64,000 nucleotides of DNA from Streptomyces pluripotens (GTDB taxonomy: Bacteria > Actinomycetota > Actinomycetes > Streptomycetales > Streptomycetaceae), in contig NZ_CP021080.1 of the NCBI RefSeq assembly GCF_000802245.2, forward strand, positions 372,001 through 436,000, in the 5' to 3' direction. The notes beneath the pieces are model-generated. The model was given only the letters and a program-made list of their open reading frames with translations. It was not told the origin of the DNA and ran no database searches. This document shows positions 36,403-47,545 of this stretch, one piece after another. Each line of letters begins with the position of its first letter. The stretch's first letter is position 1. The position numbers and the translations under genes were made by a program.

Positions 36403-37176
36403 TCATCCGGACGCAGCCCCCGGGGAAGAGCGGGGCGGCCGGATGAAGCAGCAGTCGCCGCAGACCCCGCCCCCGGGGACCCGGTAGTACAGGCAACAGC
36501 TGCGGCGCCGGAAGGCCGTGCCCACGCTGGCGTCGGTGGGGGTGCCAGCGGTGCGCAGGTCCGGGTGGGTGAAGAGTTCGGCGGTGAGTGCTCGGGTCCG
36601 CGCCACCACATCGGACAGGCCGCCTGCGCGGGCCCAACGCTCCAGTTCCCGGGCCGCCCCCGCAAGGGCGGAGGCCGCGTTGCCCCGCAGCAGGCCCGCC
36701 GCGATGCCGTAACACGATTTCAAGCCGGCTTCCAGCGGCACCAGATGGCTGTGCAACACGATACCGGCGAGGGTAGCCGCGTCGGCCGGCCGTGGGCGCA
36801 GCGCCGTGAGCCACAGGTCGTCGGGGGCGGAAGCGCGGAAGTCCCAGCGCAGCAGGCGCGCATCGAGGTCGGGTAGCCGGCCGTACAGGACGGCGCAGCC
36901 GAGGGCCGCCGACCACAGCCGAGCGGCCAGCGCCTGCTGTGTAAGGGAGGCGGAGACCCGGAGTTCACGGGTGCGGAGCCGGTCCGCAACCATGGTGATA
37001 CGGGAAGCCAGCGGGTTGTCCTGGGCGTCCGGCGTCAGCAGTGCGTAGGTCTCTGCGAGGGTCGGCAGCCCGGCGAGTTCCTGACCGCGGGCGACTCCTG
37101 ATGCTCCCACGCACGTGCGCAGGACGAAGAAGCCGCCAAGCGGGCGGAGCGCGGCGAGTTCGGGTTCGAGGTCCAC
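36403..37176 (-). CDS. FhuF-like (2Fe-2S) protein
   Basis: A 257-residue protein. The C-terminus has the cysteine arrangement RRSCCLYYRVPGGGVCGDCC, which matches the iron-sulphur cluster site of FhuF-type ferric siderophore reductases (CC-x(n)-C-x2-C). The N-terminal part is helical with a central LVPLEAGLKSCYGIAAGLLRGN. Such proteins reduce ferric iron from imported siderophores in the cytoplasm. No siderophore transporter adjoins, and no clear DmdR/IdeR iron box was found upstream. The GTG start at 37176 follows TAGGAG. Confidence 0.78.
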   Translation of the reverse strand: MDLEPELAALRPLGGFFVLRTCVGASGVARGQELAGLPTLAETYALLTPDAQDNPLASRITMVADRLRTRELRVSASLTQQALAARLWSAALGCAVLYGRLPDLDARLLRWDFRASAPDDLWLTALRPRPADAATLAGIVLHSHLVPLEAGLKSCYGIAAGLLRGNAASALAGAARELERWARAGGLSDVVARTRALTAELFTHPDLRTAGTPTDASVGTAFRRRSCCLYYRVPGGGVCGDCCFIRPPRSSPGAASG

Positions 37177-37485
37177 GGCAAGCACTCCTACCAGGCCCGG
37201 CCGGAGGACGGGCTCGGGGGTGGCCTGCCGTGGTTCAACCCCCGTCACCCCCTCCTGAGGATGATCACCCGGTTGATGTACTCCATCGGTAGTAGGACGC
37301 ATTGCGTGCTCAGGTACGACGACGGCAAGCCCGTGGACGGGCAGAGTGTTCGCCATGCAAGCCGACCGTCCGCCCCATCCGGAGCCCGTCTCTCGTCGCA
37401 CGCCGTCGCAGGACCTCACGATGCGGGTTCAGGGACTCCGCACGCGAGTTCCGGGCCTCCTCCGCGGACCCGGGGGACACCGAAG
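37177..37485. other. Divergent intergenic region, no gene seen
   Basis: About 309 bases between the FhuF-like gene and the DMT permease gene, with promoters expected in both directions. A moderately AT-rich patch lies at 37260-37330. No operator or hairpin stands out. Confidence 0.45.
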
Positions 37486-40096
<2,611 letters not shown>

Positions 40097-40112
40097 CTAG
40101 GGAGCAGGCGGT

Positions 40113-41552
40113 ATGAGCACTACAGCGCAGATCGGCGTCACAGGACTCGCGGTCATGGGCCGCAATCTCGCCCGCAACTTCGCGCGCAACGGCTACACCG
40201 TCGCCGTGCACAACCGTACGGTGTCGCGCACGCAGGCGCTGGTGGAGGAGTTCGGGCACGAGGGCGCCTTCGTCGCGGCCGAGACCGCCAAGGAGTTCGT
40301 GGCGGCACTGGAGCGCCCGCGCCGACTGGTGATCATGGTGAAGGCGGGCGAGCCGACGGACGCGGTGATCCAGGAGTTCGCACCCCTCCTGGAACCCGGT
40401 GACATGATCATCGACGGCGGCAACGCGCACTTCGCGGACACCCGGCGCCGGGAGCGGGAACTGCGCGCACAGGGCATCCACTTCGTCGGTACGGGCATCT
40501 CCGGCGGCGAGGAGGGCGCGCTGCACGGGCCGAGCATCATGCCGGGCGGCTCGACAGAGTCGTACGAGTCGCTGGGTCCGATGTTGGAGAAGATCTCCGC
40601 GAAGGCGGCGGACGGCGCGCCGTGCGTGACCCACGTCGGGCCGGACGGTGCCGGGCACTTCGTGAAGATGGTCCACAACGGCATCGAGTACGCCGACATG
40701 CAGCTGATCGGCGAGGCGTACCAACTACTGCGGGACGTCGCCGGTTACTCCCCCGCGCAGATCGCGGACATCTTCCGGACCTGGAACACCGGGCGGCTCG
40801 ACTCCTATCTGATCGAGATCACGGCCGAGGTGCTGTCCCACGTGGACGCGGCGACCGGGAAGCCGTTCGTGGACGTGGTCGTGGACCAGGCCGAGCAGAA
40901 GGGCACCGGCCGCTGGACGGTGCAGATCGCGCTGGACCTAGGCGTGCCGGTCTCCGGCATCGCCGAGGCGGTCTTCGCCCGCTCCCTGTCCGGCCACGCC
41001 GGCCTTCGAGAGGCCTCGCGGGGCCTGACCGGGCCGAAGCCGGCCACGCTCGGCGAGTCCGAGGCGGCGACCTTCGCGGACCGGGTCGAGCAGGCGCTTT
41101 ATGCGTCCAAGATCGTGTCGTACACCCAGGGCTTCCACGAGATCGCCGCGGGCAGCGAAGAGTACGGCTGGGACATCGACCTCGGCAAGGTCGCTTCCAT
41201 CTGGCGGGGTGGCTGCATCATCCGGGCCGCCTTCCTGGACCGCATCCGCGCCGCGTACGACGCCCGCGCCGACCTGCCGAGCCTGCTGTCGGACGAGACG
41301 TTCGCCCGGGAGATCGCCGCGGCCCAGGACGACTGGCGCGAGGTGCTGGTCGCGGCGACACGGCAGGGAGTGCCGACGCCGGGCTTCGCGGCGGCGCTCG
41401 CGTACTACGACGCGCTGCGCGCGGAGCGGCTGCCCGCGGCGCTCACACAGGGGCAGCGGGACTTCTTCGGGGCGCACACGTACCGCCGGGTGGACCGGGA
41501 GGGGTCCTTCCACACGATGTGGGGTGGGGACCGCGCTGAGGTCTCGGCCTAG
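40113..41552 (+). CDS. gnd: 6-phosphogluconate dehydrogenase (decarboxylating)
   Basis: A 479-residue oxidative pentose-phosphate enzyme that converts 6-phosphogluconate to ribulose 5-phosphate, CO2 and NADPH. The dinucleotide motif [17 protein letters not shown] (from residue 8) and NRT at the start of the next loop point to NADP use. The substrate-binding [19 protein letters not shown] and the catalytic [17 protein letters not shown] block are intact. The length equals that of classic homodimeric Gnd. It is monocistronic, with a terminator hairpin 20 bases after the stop. Confidence 0.95.
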   Translation: MSTTAQIGVTGLAVMGRNLARNFARNGYTVAVHNRTVSRTQALVEEFGHEGAFVAAETAKEFVAALERPRRLVIMVKAGEPTDAVIQEFAPLLEPGDMIIDGGNAHFADTRRRERELRAQGIHFVGTGISGGEEGALHGPSIMPGGSTESYESLGPMLEKISAKAADGAPCVTHVGPDGAGHFVKMVHNGIEYADMQLIGEAYQLLRDVAGYSPAQIADIFRTWNTGRLDSYLIEITAEVLSHVDAATGKPFVDVVVDQAEQKGTGRWTVQIALDLGVPVSGIAEAVFARSLSGHAGLREASRGLTGPKPATLGESEAATFADRVEQALYASKIVSYTQGFHEIAAGSEEYGWDIDLGKVASIWRGGCIIRAAFLDRIRAAYDARADLPSLLSDETFAREIAAAQDDWREVLVAATRQGVPTPGFAAALAYYDALRAERLPAALTQGQRDFFGAHTYRRVDREGSFHTMWGGDRAEVSA

Positions 41553-41572
41553 CTGGGCCTGCGCCTGCGCAC

Positions 41573-41600
41573 CGTGGGACGGGGGAACGGCCGTCCCACG
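41573..41600 (+). terminator. Terminator after gnd
   Basis: CGTGGGACG (41573-41581) and CGTCCCACG (41592-41600) are perfect 9-base complements around a 10-base loop, followed by a short GT-rich stretch. Confidence 0.6.
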
Positions 41601-41649
41601 CGTGTGGTGTCGCGATCCCGACCCCGCGGCTCCCCACCCCCTCGCGTCG

Positions 41650-41682
41650 CGCTCGGTGCGCTCGGTGCGCTCGGTGCGCTCG
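41650..41682. repeat. Tandem 9-bp repeat, three perfect copies
   Basis: CGCTCGGTG occurs three times in direct tandem at 41650-41676, followed by a partial fourth copy to 41682. It lies between gnd and the convergent Pro-rich gene. It looks like a variable-number simple repeat. Confidence 0.7.
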
Positions 41683-41697
41683 TCGCCCCCGTTGTCC

Positions 41698-41964
41698 TCA
41701 GGTGAGAGGTGGGCCGGGCTCGGGGTTCGGAACCGGCTCGGGACCCGGGGGGATCGGGGACGGTGACGGCTCCGGCGGGCCCGGCGCCGGTGGCACGGGA
41801 GGTGGGGTCGGTCCGGGGCCCGGCGGGGGCGGTGGTGCGGGCTCCGGACCGGGGCCCGGTTCCGGCGGCGGGACCGGGCTGGGATAAGGATCCGGCGGGG
41901 TCGGCCCTGGAGGCGGCCCCGGGGGCGGCCCCGGTGTCACGGGGTTGAGGAAGGGGTTCGTCAT
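41698..41964 (-). CDS. Small proline-rich protein
   Basis: An 88-residue protein starting MTNPFLNPVTPG with a very good GGAGG site 6 bases before the ATG. Almost all of the rest is Pro/Gly with some Glu and Ser (PGPPPGPPPG, PPPEPGPGPEPA). No signal peptide or membrane segment is present. It is probably an extended polyproline protein; the codon repetition makes length variation likely. The function is unknown. The low-complexity reading is believable mainly because of the ribosome site and the clean stop. Confidence 0.55.
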   Translation of the reverse strand: MTNPFLNPVTPGPPPGPPPGPTPPDPYPSPVPPPEPGPGPEPAPPPPPGPGPTPPPVPPAPGPPEPSPSPIPPGPEPVPNPEPGPPLT

Positions 41965-42290
41965 CGGTGTCCTCCGGCAGTCGCTGGACGTCGCCTCTGG
42001 ACTACTCCCCCGCCTACCCGGGCACCGCTCAGGCACTCACCCGTCGGCGGCACCGAAGGGGGCCGTCCGGGGGCGGCACGGGCCGTTCGGAACCCTCCTG
42101 GGACGCACCCCTCCCGTGCCAGGCCGAAGTCACCGGTGTGTCCGGCGATCTTGCCCTCGCCCAGGGCTTCCGCGCGGCCGACCGCCCGGTCGTCGCGCAT
42201 CGCGATATCGCTCACGGGTCCGCGCGCTCCCGGGCTTCGCCCCGCGCTTCGCCCCCGGTTTTCGTGCCGGTTCTTGACCCGGTCCGCCGA
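41965..42290. other. Gap before panD, possible fragment
   Basis: On the minus strand, a frame from about 42215 reads VSDIAMRDDRAVGRAEALGEG with good third-position bias for about 35 codons, then loses it before running into the Pro-rich gene. It may be a gene remnant or chance. Nothing else was seen. Confidence 0.35.
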
Positions 42291-42710
42291 TCAGGCCGAC
42301 ACGGCCTGCGGGCTCCGCATCTGCTCCGAGCCGGGTACCGGCTCGGAGGGGTCGGCGCCGAGGGCCACGATCCGGTTGCCGCCGTCGACGTGCACGACCC
42401 GTGGCCGCAGCTCCCGTGCCTCGGCGTCAGTGACCTGGGCGTAACTCATGATGATCACCAGGTCTTCCGGACGGACGAGGTGGGCCGCGGCCCCGTTGAT
42501 CCCGATCACTCCGGACCCGCGTTCGCCTTCGATGACGTACGTCTCCAGCCGGGCGCCATTGGTGATGTCGACGATGTGCACGAGTTCGCCCGGCAGCAGG
42601 TCGGCAGCCTCAAGGAGATCGGCGTCGATGGTCACCGATCCCACGTAGTGCAGGTCAGCCTGAGTGACGGTGGCACGGTGGATCTTGGACTTGAACATGG
42701 TGCGCAGCAC
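42291..42710 (-). CDS. panD: Aspartate 1-decarboxylase
   Basis: A 139-residue pyruvoyl enzyme that makes beta-alanine from aspartate for pantothenate and CoA. The proenzyme self-cleaves between Gly24 and Ser25 in HYVGSVTID, which is intact. The blocks [26 protein letters not shown] and NGAAAHLV are classic PanD. The GTG start at 42710 follows AGGAG. The last 20 residues ([19 protein letters not shown]) are a short tail beyond the core. No panB or panC adjoins. Confidence 0.95.
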   Translation of the reverse strand: MLRTMFKSKIHRATVTQADLHYVGSVTIDADLLEAADLLPGELVHIVDITNGARLETYVIEGERGSGVIGINGAAAHLVRPEDLVIIMSYAQVTDAEARELRPRVVHVDGGNRIVALGADPSEPVPGSEQMRSPQAVSA

Positions 42711-43234
42711 TTTGGACTCCTGGAAGACGGCTCCCTGCCAGCTTTCTGCAGGTCAAGGGCGTTACTCACTGTACACCGACACTCTTCGCACTCGAAGATG
42801 CTGAGGAACATCGATCCCACTCGGACAAGAAGGTTCCCCCCTGCGCTTCCGCGTAGAAGCAGGCTGTTGTGCCATCGCCGTCCAAGGAACCGCTCGAGCA
42901 CCTGCCTCGGGGTGTGCAAGGACTCATGCTGACCAGATGCTGACTTACCTGACGATGCGCCAGGTAAGCACTTCATTGAGCACGGAGCCAACCTCCGCAT
43001 CGACCTGGAAGTCGTTCAACGCACCCGGCAGCCTGGGGCTTCATTGGGCCCCAAGGCATCAGGCGGTCGAGTGGACCTGCGACTGGCTGCCCCACCGTCG
43101 CCTGTGGAGCACTCGATCCGGGCAGCCTTGTGGTTCAAACCATGTGATGCACGGTCCGGCCTGACTCCGCCCCCACCGTGCAGCCACCGCACCCGCTCGG
43201 AGGTTGCCCGAGGCCCGTACGCCGGACGTCACCG
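42711..43234. other. 524-base gap with one inverted repeat, no gene seen
   Basis: Lower GC than most of the window. Open frames here have weak codon bias and no supported starts. It contains the repeat at 42944-42968. A GGTTCAAACC motif at 43132-43141 resembles a tRNA T-loop, but no tRNA can be folded around it. Confidence 0.45.
42944..42968. promoter_or_regulatory. Operator-like inverted repeat
   Basis: CTTACCTG (42944-42951) and CAGGTAAG (42961-42968) are perfect complements with a 9-base spacer, a geometry usual for TetR or MarR dimer sites. It lies in an otherwise empty gap about 230 bases upstream of panD. Confidence 0.4.
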
Positions 43235-44218
43235 TCAGCCGACATCGATCACGATCTTGCCGTCTGTGTCGCCGCTCTCCACTGCCGCGTGGGCAGCGGC
43301 GACGTCGGTGAGGGTGAAGTGCCGGGGGTCGACGAGGGGCTTGAGCGCTCCCGCGTCGGCGAGCGCTGCTGCCGCCCCCATGATCTCGCCGTGGTGTTCC
43401 CGTCCGCGCCCGGTTAGCAGGGGCAGCAGAGTGAAGACCCCGGAGTAGGTCGCGCCGCGGAAAGAGAGCGGCGCGAGGCTGTGCGTCCCCCAGCCCAGAG
43501 CACTCACGACGTGGCCCGTGTAGGTGCGGACCGCCGTGAAGGAGGCATCGAGCACGGCGCCGCCGACGGTGTCGAAGACGACATCGAAGCCCTCGCCGCC
43601 GGTGTGCTCGGCGACGTACTGGTCCGCGGGGGTGGTGGTGTAGTCGATCGGGGTGGCCCCCAGACGCCGGACGGACTCCAGCCGGGCGAGCGACGCTGTG
43701 GCGAAGACCTCGGCGCCTCGGGCCCTGGCGATCTGCACGGCCACATGGCCGATCCCGCCCGCTCCGCCGTGGATGAGGACCTTCTGCCCGGCGCGGACCT
43801 GCGCACGGTCGACCAGTCCCTCCCAGGCCGTGATGACGACCAGGGGCAGGGCCGCGGCCTCGCGGTGGGTGAGCGAGCGCGGCTTGTGGGCGAGCAGGCG
43901 GGCGTCGACGGCCGCGTACTCGGCGAGCGAGCCCTGTACATCGCCGACGCCGCCGGTCATGCCGAAGACCTCGTCGCCCGTGGCGAAGCCGCGGACGTCC
44001 GCGCCGACCTCTTCGACGACGCCGGCCAGATCCAGGCCGAGGACGGCCGGCAGTGTGCGCTTGGCGTGGGCCGCCTTCCCGGCCCGGATCTTGGTGTCCA
44101 GCGGGTTGACACCGCTGGACACCACCCTGACCAGAACCTGGTCGGGAGCGACGGCCGGCTTGTCGATCTCACGGCGGACCAGCGGGGTGCCGAACTCCTC
44201 GAGGACCACTGCGCGCAT
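43235..44218 (-). CDS. Zinc-independent NADP-dependent oxidoreductase (quinone reductase type)
   Basis: A 327-residue medium-chain dehydrogenase/reductase. The GroES-like N-terminal domain (VRVVSSGVNPLDTKIRAGK) is followed by the cofactor loop VLIHGGAGGIGHVAVQIARARGA. The structural zinc cysteines of alcohol dehydrogenases are absent, which fits the quinone oxidoreductase branch. It should reduce quinones or activated double bonds with NADPH. A TetR gene lies 107 bases upstream on the same strand and is the likely regulator. The leader carries two direct repeats. Confidence 0.87.
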   Translation of the reverse strand: MRAVVLEEFGTPLVRREIDKPAVAPDQVLVRVVSSGVNPLDTKIRAGKAAHAKRTLPAVLGLDLAGVVEEVGADVRGFATGDEVFGMTGGVGDVQGSLAEYAAVDARLLAHKPRSLTHREAAALPLVVITAWEGLVDRAQVRAGQKVLIHGGAGGIGHVAVQIARARGAEVFATASLARLESVRRLGATPIDYTTTPADQYVAEHTGGEGFDVVFDTVGGAVLDASFTAVRTYTGHVVSALGWGTHSLAPLSFRGATYSGVFTLLPLLTGRGREHHGEIMGAAAALADAGALKPLVDPRHFTLTDVAAAHAAVESGDTDGKIVIDVG

Positions 44219-44233
44219 GACGGCGTCTCCTTG

Positions 44234-44277
44234 CTGTCTTGCCTGGTGAACAAAGGCTCTGTCTTGCCTGGTGAACA
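44234..44277 (-). repeat. Two 19-bp direct repeats in the oxidoreductase leader
   Basis: CTGTCTTGCCTGGTGAACA occurs at 44234-44252 and again at 44259-44277, a 25-base period, directly upstream of the oxidoreductase ribosome site. It may be a recent tandem duplication or a tandem regulator site. Confidence 0.65.
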
Positions 44278-44325
44278 GGGGGCCGGAAGCCGCGGCGCCG
44301 GGCCTGGGTATGTGCTCGAACGCGG

Positions 44326-44898
44326 TCAGGTGCGGTCGGCGACTAGCCGACGTGCCGCTGACTTCGCCTCCTCCACGACGGCACGGTCCTGGAGCAGCCG
44401 CCCCGATGCCAGTGCGCCGTCGATCAGGAGACCGATCTGCCGTGCGAGCGCGTCGGGTTCAGCAGCGCCGGCCCTCTCGCCCAGCTCGGTCAGCCACGAC
44501 TGACGGCGCCGCGTGTGACGCACGGTGACGGCCCTGGCCTCCGAGTCCAGGTCGGCCTCGACCGCCGCACTGACGAACGGGCATCCGAAGAAGCCGTGCC
44601 GGTCGAAGGCGTCCGTCAGCGCGTCGAACAGCCCGACGAGCTGCTCGCGGGGGCCGCCCCCGGTGCGTGCGGCAGCGTCCTGTAGCTGCGCCATCCAGGA
44701 GTCGTCGGTCCGCCGCAGGTATGTCGCGACGAGTTCCTCCTTGGTGCGGAAGTGCGCGTAGAGCGTGGACTTGGCGACACCGGACGCCGCGATGACCTGA
44801 TCGATGCCGACTCCGCGCAGCCCGTTCGCATAGAACAATTCGGCTGCCGCCGTGAGGATCCTCTCCTCCGATTTCGTCTTCCTGACCCGCGTCACCAT
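44326..44898 (-). CDS. TetR-family transcriptional regulator
   Basis: A 190-residue repressor. The N-terminal helix-turn-helix is ERILTAAAELFYANGLRGVG then AASGVAKSTLYAHFRTKEEL. The rest is a helical ligand domain; the segment HGFFGCPFVSAAVEA is typical of TetR proteins with a C-terminal domain sensing reactive or aromatic compounds. ATG at 44898 follows AAGGAGG. It probably controls itself and the downstream oxidoreductase, since an operator lies at its start. Confidence 0.9.
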   Translation of the reverse strand: MVTRVRKTKSEERILTAAAELFYANGLRGVGIDQVIAASGVAKSTLYAHFRTKEELVATYLRRTDDSWMAQLQDAAARTGGGPREQLVGLFDALTDAFDRHGFFGCPFVSAAVEADLDSEARAVTVRHTRRRQSWLTELGERAGAAEPDALARQIGLLIDGALASGRLLQDRAVVEEAKSAARRLVADRT

Positions 44899-44910
44899 GA
44901 CCGCACCTCC

Positions 44911-44940
44911 TTAATCGAACAGACTAGTCCGTCTGATTAA
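44911..44940. promoter_or_regulatory. TetR operator, 30-base imperfect palindrome
   Basis: The stretch begins TTAATC and ends GATTAA, with ACAGACTAGTC and CGTCTG at the centre, an imperfect dyad of the kind bound by TetR repressors. It lies 13 bases upstream of the tetR start, so autoregulation is likely. Confidence 0.6.
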
Positions 44941-45360
44941 GAAGGGCAATCGTGAGCGCGGGGGAACGGCGTCGCGTCCTCCTCCGAGGCGCCGGGCCGC
45001 CCCGCCTCGGCTCGGTCCACCGGCTGCGCTGCGGCACCGCGCTCCTCTCCGGAGCCGGCGGGTGGAAGGGAACGCCCGGGCCGGACCGATGGCCGCGCGG
45101 AGCGCCGGCCACACCTGTCGGCGTCGATCCGGCGGGTGTACGGGCACGCCGCGACCGGCTGAGCTGCACAGCGACGGGCTCCGGCGCGGGGGAACCGCAG
45201 GCGTCAGGGAGCGGTCACGGATCTGCGCTGCTATGGCCGGAGAACCGCATGGCCGCCATCGCACTCGGCGAGGTCACGGCCCTGCCGCCGGCCCCGTCCC
45301 GGAGCCGGCGGCGTACGGTGGCGCGGATTCCCGCTCGCTGCCGCAGCCTTCCGAGGTCCT
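44941..45360. other. 420-base gap, no gene seen
   Basis: The region between the TetR operator and the stop of the second WS/DGAT gene. A plus-strand frame opening at 44952 lacks codon bias and a ribosome site. Nothing else stands out. Confidence 0.45.
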
Positions 45361-46728
45361 TCACGCCCCCGTCCTCGCGAGCAGGGTCCCGACCTCGAGT
45401 TCGATGTCCCGCGCGAACGCATCGACATCGGAGATGGCTCCCGGATCGGCACACAGCCCGGCGAAGAGCGTGCCGGTGAGCGAGACGGCGGCGACCCTCA
45501 AGGCGTGCCGCGGCGCGATCTCCGCGATCGAGCAGAGGCTGTCCACCCGGCGGCCCAGCACGTGCACCGGCACGGACGGGCCCGGCACGTTGGACACGTT
45601 CAGCGAGTACTCGTGGGGACTGTGCACCAGGTGCTGAACCATCCGGCGCACCGGCGACGGCGTCCGGGCGGCGGCTCGCCCGAGCGCGTAGACCGCCCGT
45701 GCATCGTGCCGGTTCTTGCGCAGGCCGGTCGCGACGGACACCGCGTGCAGGCGGGTGAGCGGATCGGGCTCCGCGACGGGCAGGCTCACCAGCAGGAAGG
45801 AGTCCCGGTTCCCGGCCGCTTCGGCAGTGACCGGACCACGGTGCATGCTCACCGGGACCTCGGCCTTGATCGCCGCGCCGGGGGCGCATGTGAGCAGCCA
45901 GGTCCGCAGCGCACCGGCAACGGCGGCGAGCAGCACGTCGTTGACGGTGGCGTGCGGCGCGACAGCCCGGCCGATGCGGTAGAGATCGGCGAGTTCGCAG
46001 CGGGCGAACGCGACGACACGTCGGCCACCCACGGGTGCAGCCAACGGAGACAGCCGGCCCAGCGGCCCGAACTCGCGCAGCAGCAGCCCTCGGTACCCCA
46101 CCGCCCGGGCGAGGCGGGCACCTGCCCGTACCTGCGCGGGCAGGCCCGGCGCGGACCGCCGGCCCGGTTCCGCGCCCCCGGGCAGGGGTGCTTCGGGTGC
46201 GCCTCGGACGGCGGACTGCGGCACCTCGGGCGGGTCCGATGTCCAGATCAGGCGGCTTCCCGCGTGCATCGTCGTGACGCCATCCGCCAGGCAGTGGTGC
46301 ACCTTCCAGATCAGCGCCCATCGTCCGTCGGCCAGGCGGGGCACGACGTCGAGGGTCCACAGGGGTTCGGACCGGTCCAGGGCTTCGGTCATGACGGCGG
46401 CCACGATCCGGCGCAGACCGGCCTCGTCCACCGGGCTGCCGCCGCCCGCCTCGCGCACATGCCGGTCGATGCGGAACTGTGCTTCGTCCTGCCAGGCCAG
46501 ACCGGCCGGAGACCCGGGGGAGGACATCAGGTGCTGCCGCCAGCGCGGCAGGCTCTCCAGGCCGGACTCGACCCTGTCCCGCAGAGCGGGGAGGAGCGAG
46601 CGGCCCGGTGCGTCCCGGATCAGGAGGACTTTGAGGGTGTGACCTCGGATCGGCCCGGATTCCAGCGCCAGGACCTGTGCGTCCTCCAGCGTCATCGGTT
46701 CCGGGGTGGCAGTGAGCGCGCCGCCCAT
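45361..46728 (-). CDS. WS/DGAT-family acyltransferase, second copy
   Basis: A 455-residue paralogue of the enzyme at 32340. The catalytic motif HHCLADG is near residue 157, and the second family motif is well kept (LNVSNVPGPSVPVHVLG). The N-terminus (MTLEDAQVLALESGP) replaces the usual LSPLDxxFL opening, so acyl or alcohol preference may differ. AAGGAG precedes the ATG at 46728. It should act on acyl-CoA at lipid-droplet or membrane surfaces. Confidence 0.84.
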   Translation of the reverse strand: MGGALTATPEPMTLEDAQVLALESGPIRGHTLKVLLIRDAPGRSLLPALRDRVESGLESLPRWRQHLMSSPGSPAGLAWQDEAQFRIDRHVREAGGGSPVDEAGLRRIVAAVMTEALDRSEPLWTLDVVPRLADGRWALIWKVHHCLADGVTTMHAGSRLIWTSDPPEVPQSAVRGAPEAPLPGGAEPGRRSAPGLPAQVRAGARLARAVGYRGLLLREFGPLGRLSPLAAPVGGRRVVAFARCELADLYRIGRAVAPHATVNDVLLAAVAGALRTWLLTCAPGAAIKAEVPVSMHRGPVTAEAAGNRDSFLLVSLPVAEPDPLTRLHAVSVATGLRKNRHDARAVYALGRAAARTPSPVRRMVQHLVHSPHEYSLNVSNVPGPSVPVHVLGRRVDSLCSIAEIAPRHALRVAAVSLTGTLFAGLCADPGAISDVDAFARDIELEVGTLLARTGA

Positions 46729-47059
46729 CGGGGCTCTCCTTCGTGGATACCCCGGCTCCGGAGGCCGGGCGGGAACGAAGCTCCTGCGGAGCATCGTGAG
46801 GGTGCCGGTCGGCCGCAGAGGCAAATCAGAACATCCCCACACGAACGCCCAGCAAGTTGCAGACGGACGGGGCGGCCCGTGAGTGGTAATCACTCACGGG
46901 AGACAGGCGCTCCCGTACTGCTCCTGTCCCGACCGGTATGCGGCCGGCCGGGCTGTCGCGCACGTTCGGGTGCGTGCGGAAGGTCCACAACCAGCCTCCT
47001 CCTTCACGCGCCGGGGGCAACTCGATCACGACCCCTTCGCCTCCGCCGGCGCGGGGCGG
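46729..47059. other. Promoter region of the second WS/DGAT gene
   Basis: About 330 bases without a supported gene. The part 46800-46930 is moderately lower in GC. It may also contain lost N-terminal sequence of the tRNA synthetase remnant that follows. Confidence 0.4.
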
Positions 47060-47415
47060 CTGGCTCCAGGGCCGCTGCCCCGAGTGCGGTGCGGGCATCG
47101 CCAGTTACTTCTGCGAGGAGTGCAGTGCGCACTTCCTGCCCGAGTCGGTCGTCGAGCCGCGCCCCCTGCTCGGCGAGGGCCCGAAGTCCTGGCGGGAGAT
47201 CTCCAGCCTCTTCCTGCGGCTGCCCGACCGCGACCTCCTTGACACCACGCTCGTGGAGCGTCGCCGACCGCTACCGGGCGACCGTGGCACGCTTCCTGGA
47301 GCGCGACGGCCTGACCGTACGGCCGAGCGCCCCGCAGACGTGGGGACTTCCGCTGCCCGGAGCCGAGCCGGACGTGCCGGTGCGCCGGGCGCGGCGCTCG
47401 GCGGCGAGGCCGTGA
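47060..47415 (+). pseudogene. Methionyl-tRNA synthetase-like remnant
   Basis: The frame reads LQGRCPECGAGIASYFCEEC, a CxxC...CxxC zinc knuckle, then SWREISSLFLRLPDRDLL. Near 47257-47262 the reading must shift frame to continue as SVADRYRATVARFLERDGLT, which ends at TGA 47413-47415. These blocks resemble the zinc-binding and following parts of class I methionyl-tRNA synthetase-like proteins of Streptomyces. The N-terminal HIGH region and the C-terminal KMSKS region are absent. I infer a truncated, frameshifted copy. It overlaps no other gene and converges with brxHI. Confidence 0.55.
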
Positions 47416-47545
47416 CGCAGCAGGACGGTGACGTCGAGCCGGGCCGGCTCGACGTCCGTGCGGTCCGGCGGGTACGGGGTGTCGTCGTCCGCCGCGGAGC
47501 CTCGAAACCGGCTCCGTGGCGACCGCCCTCTCTGGAACGGGCCTG

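Noticed and set aside
41650..41682. Possible CRISPR-like repeat
   Set aside because: Nine-base units in direct tandem without spacers; a simple sequence repeat.
43131..43143. tRNA-like T-loop motif GGTTCAAACC
   Set aside because: No matching acceptor stem, D arm or anticodon arm could be folded around it.
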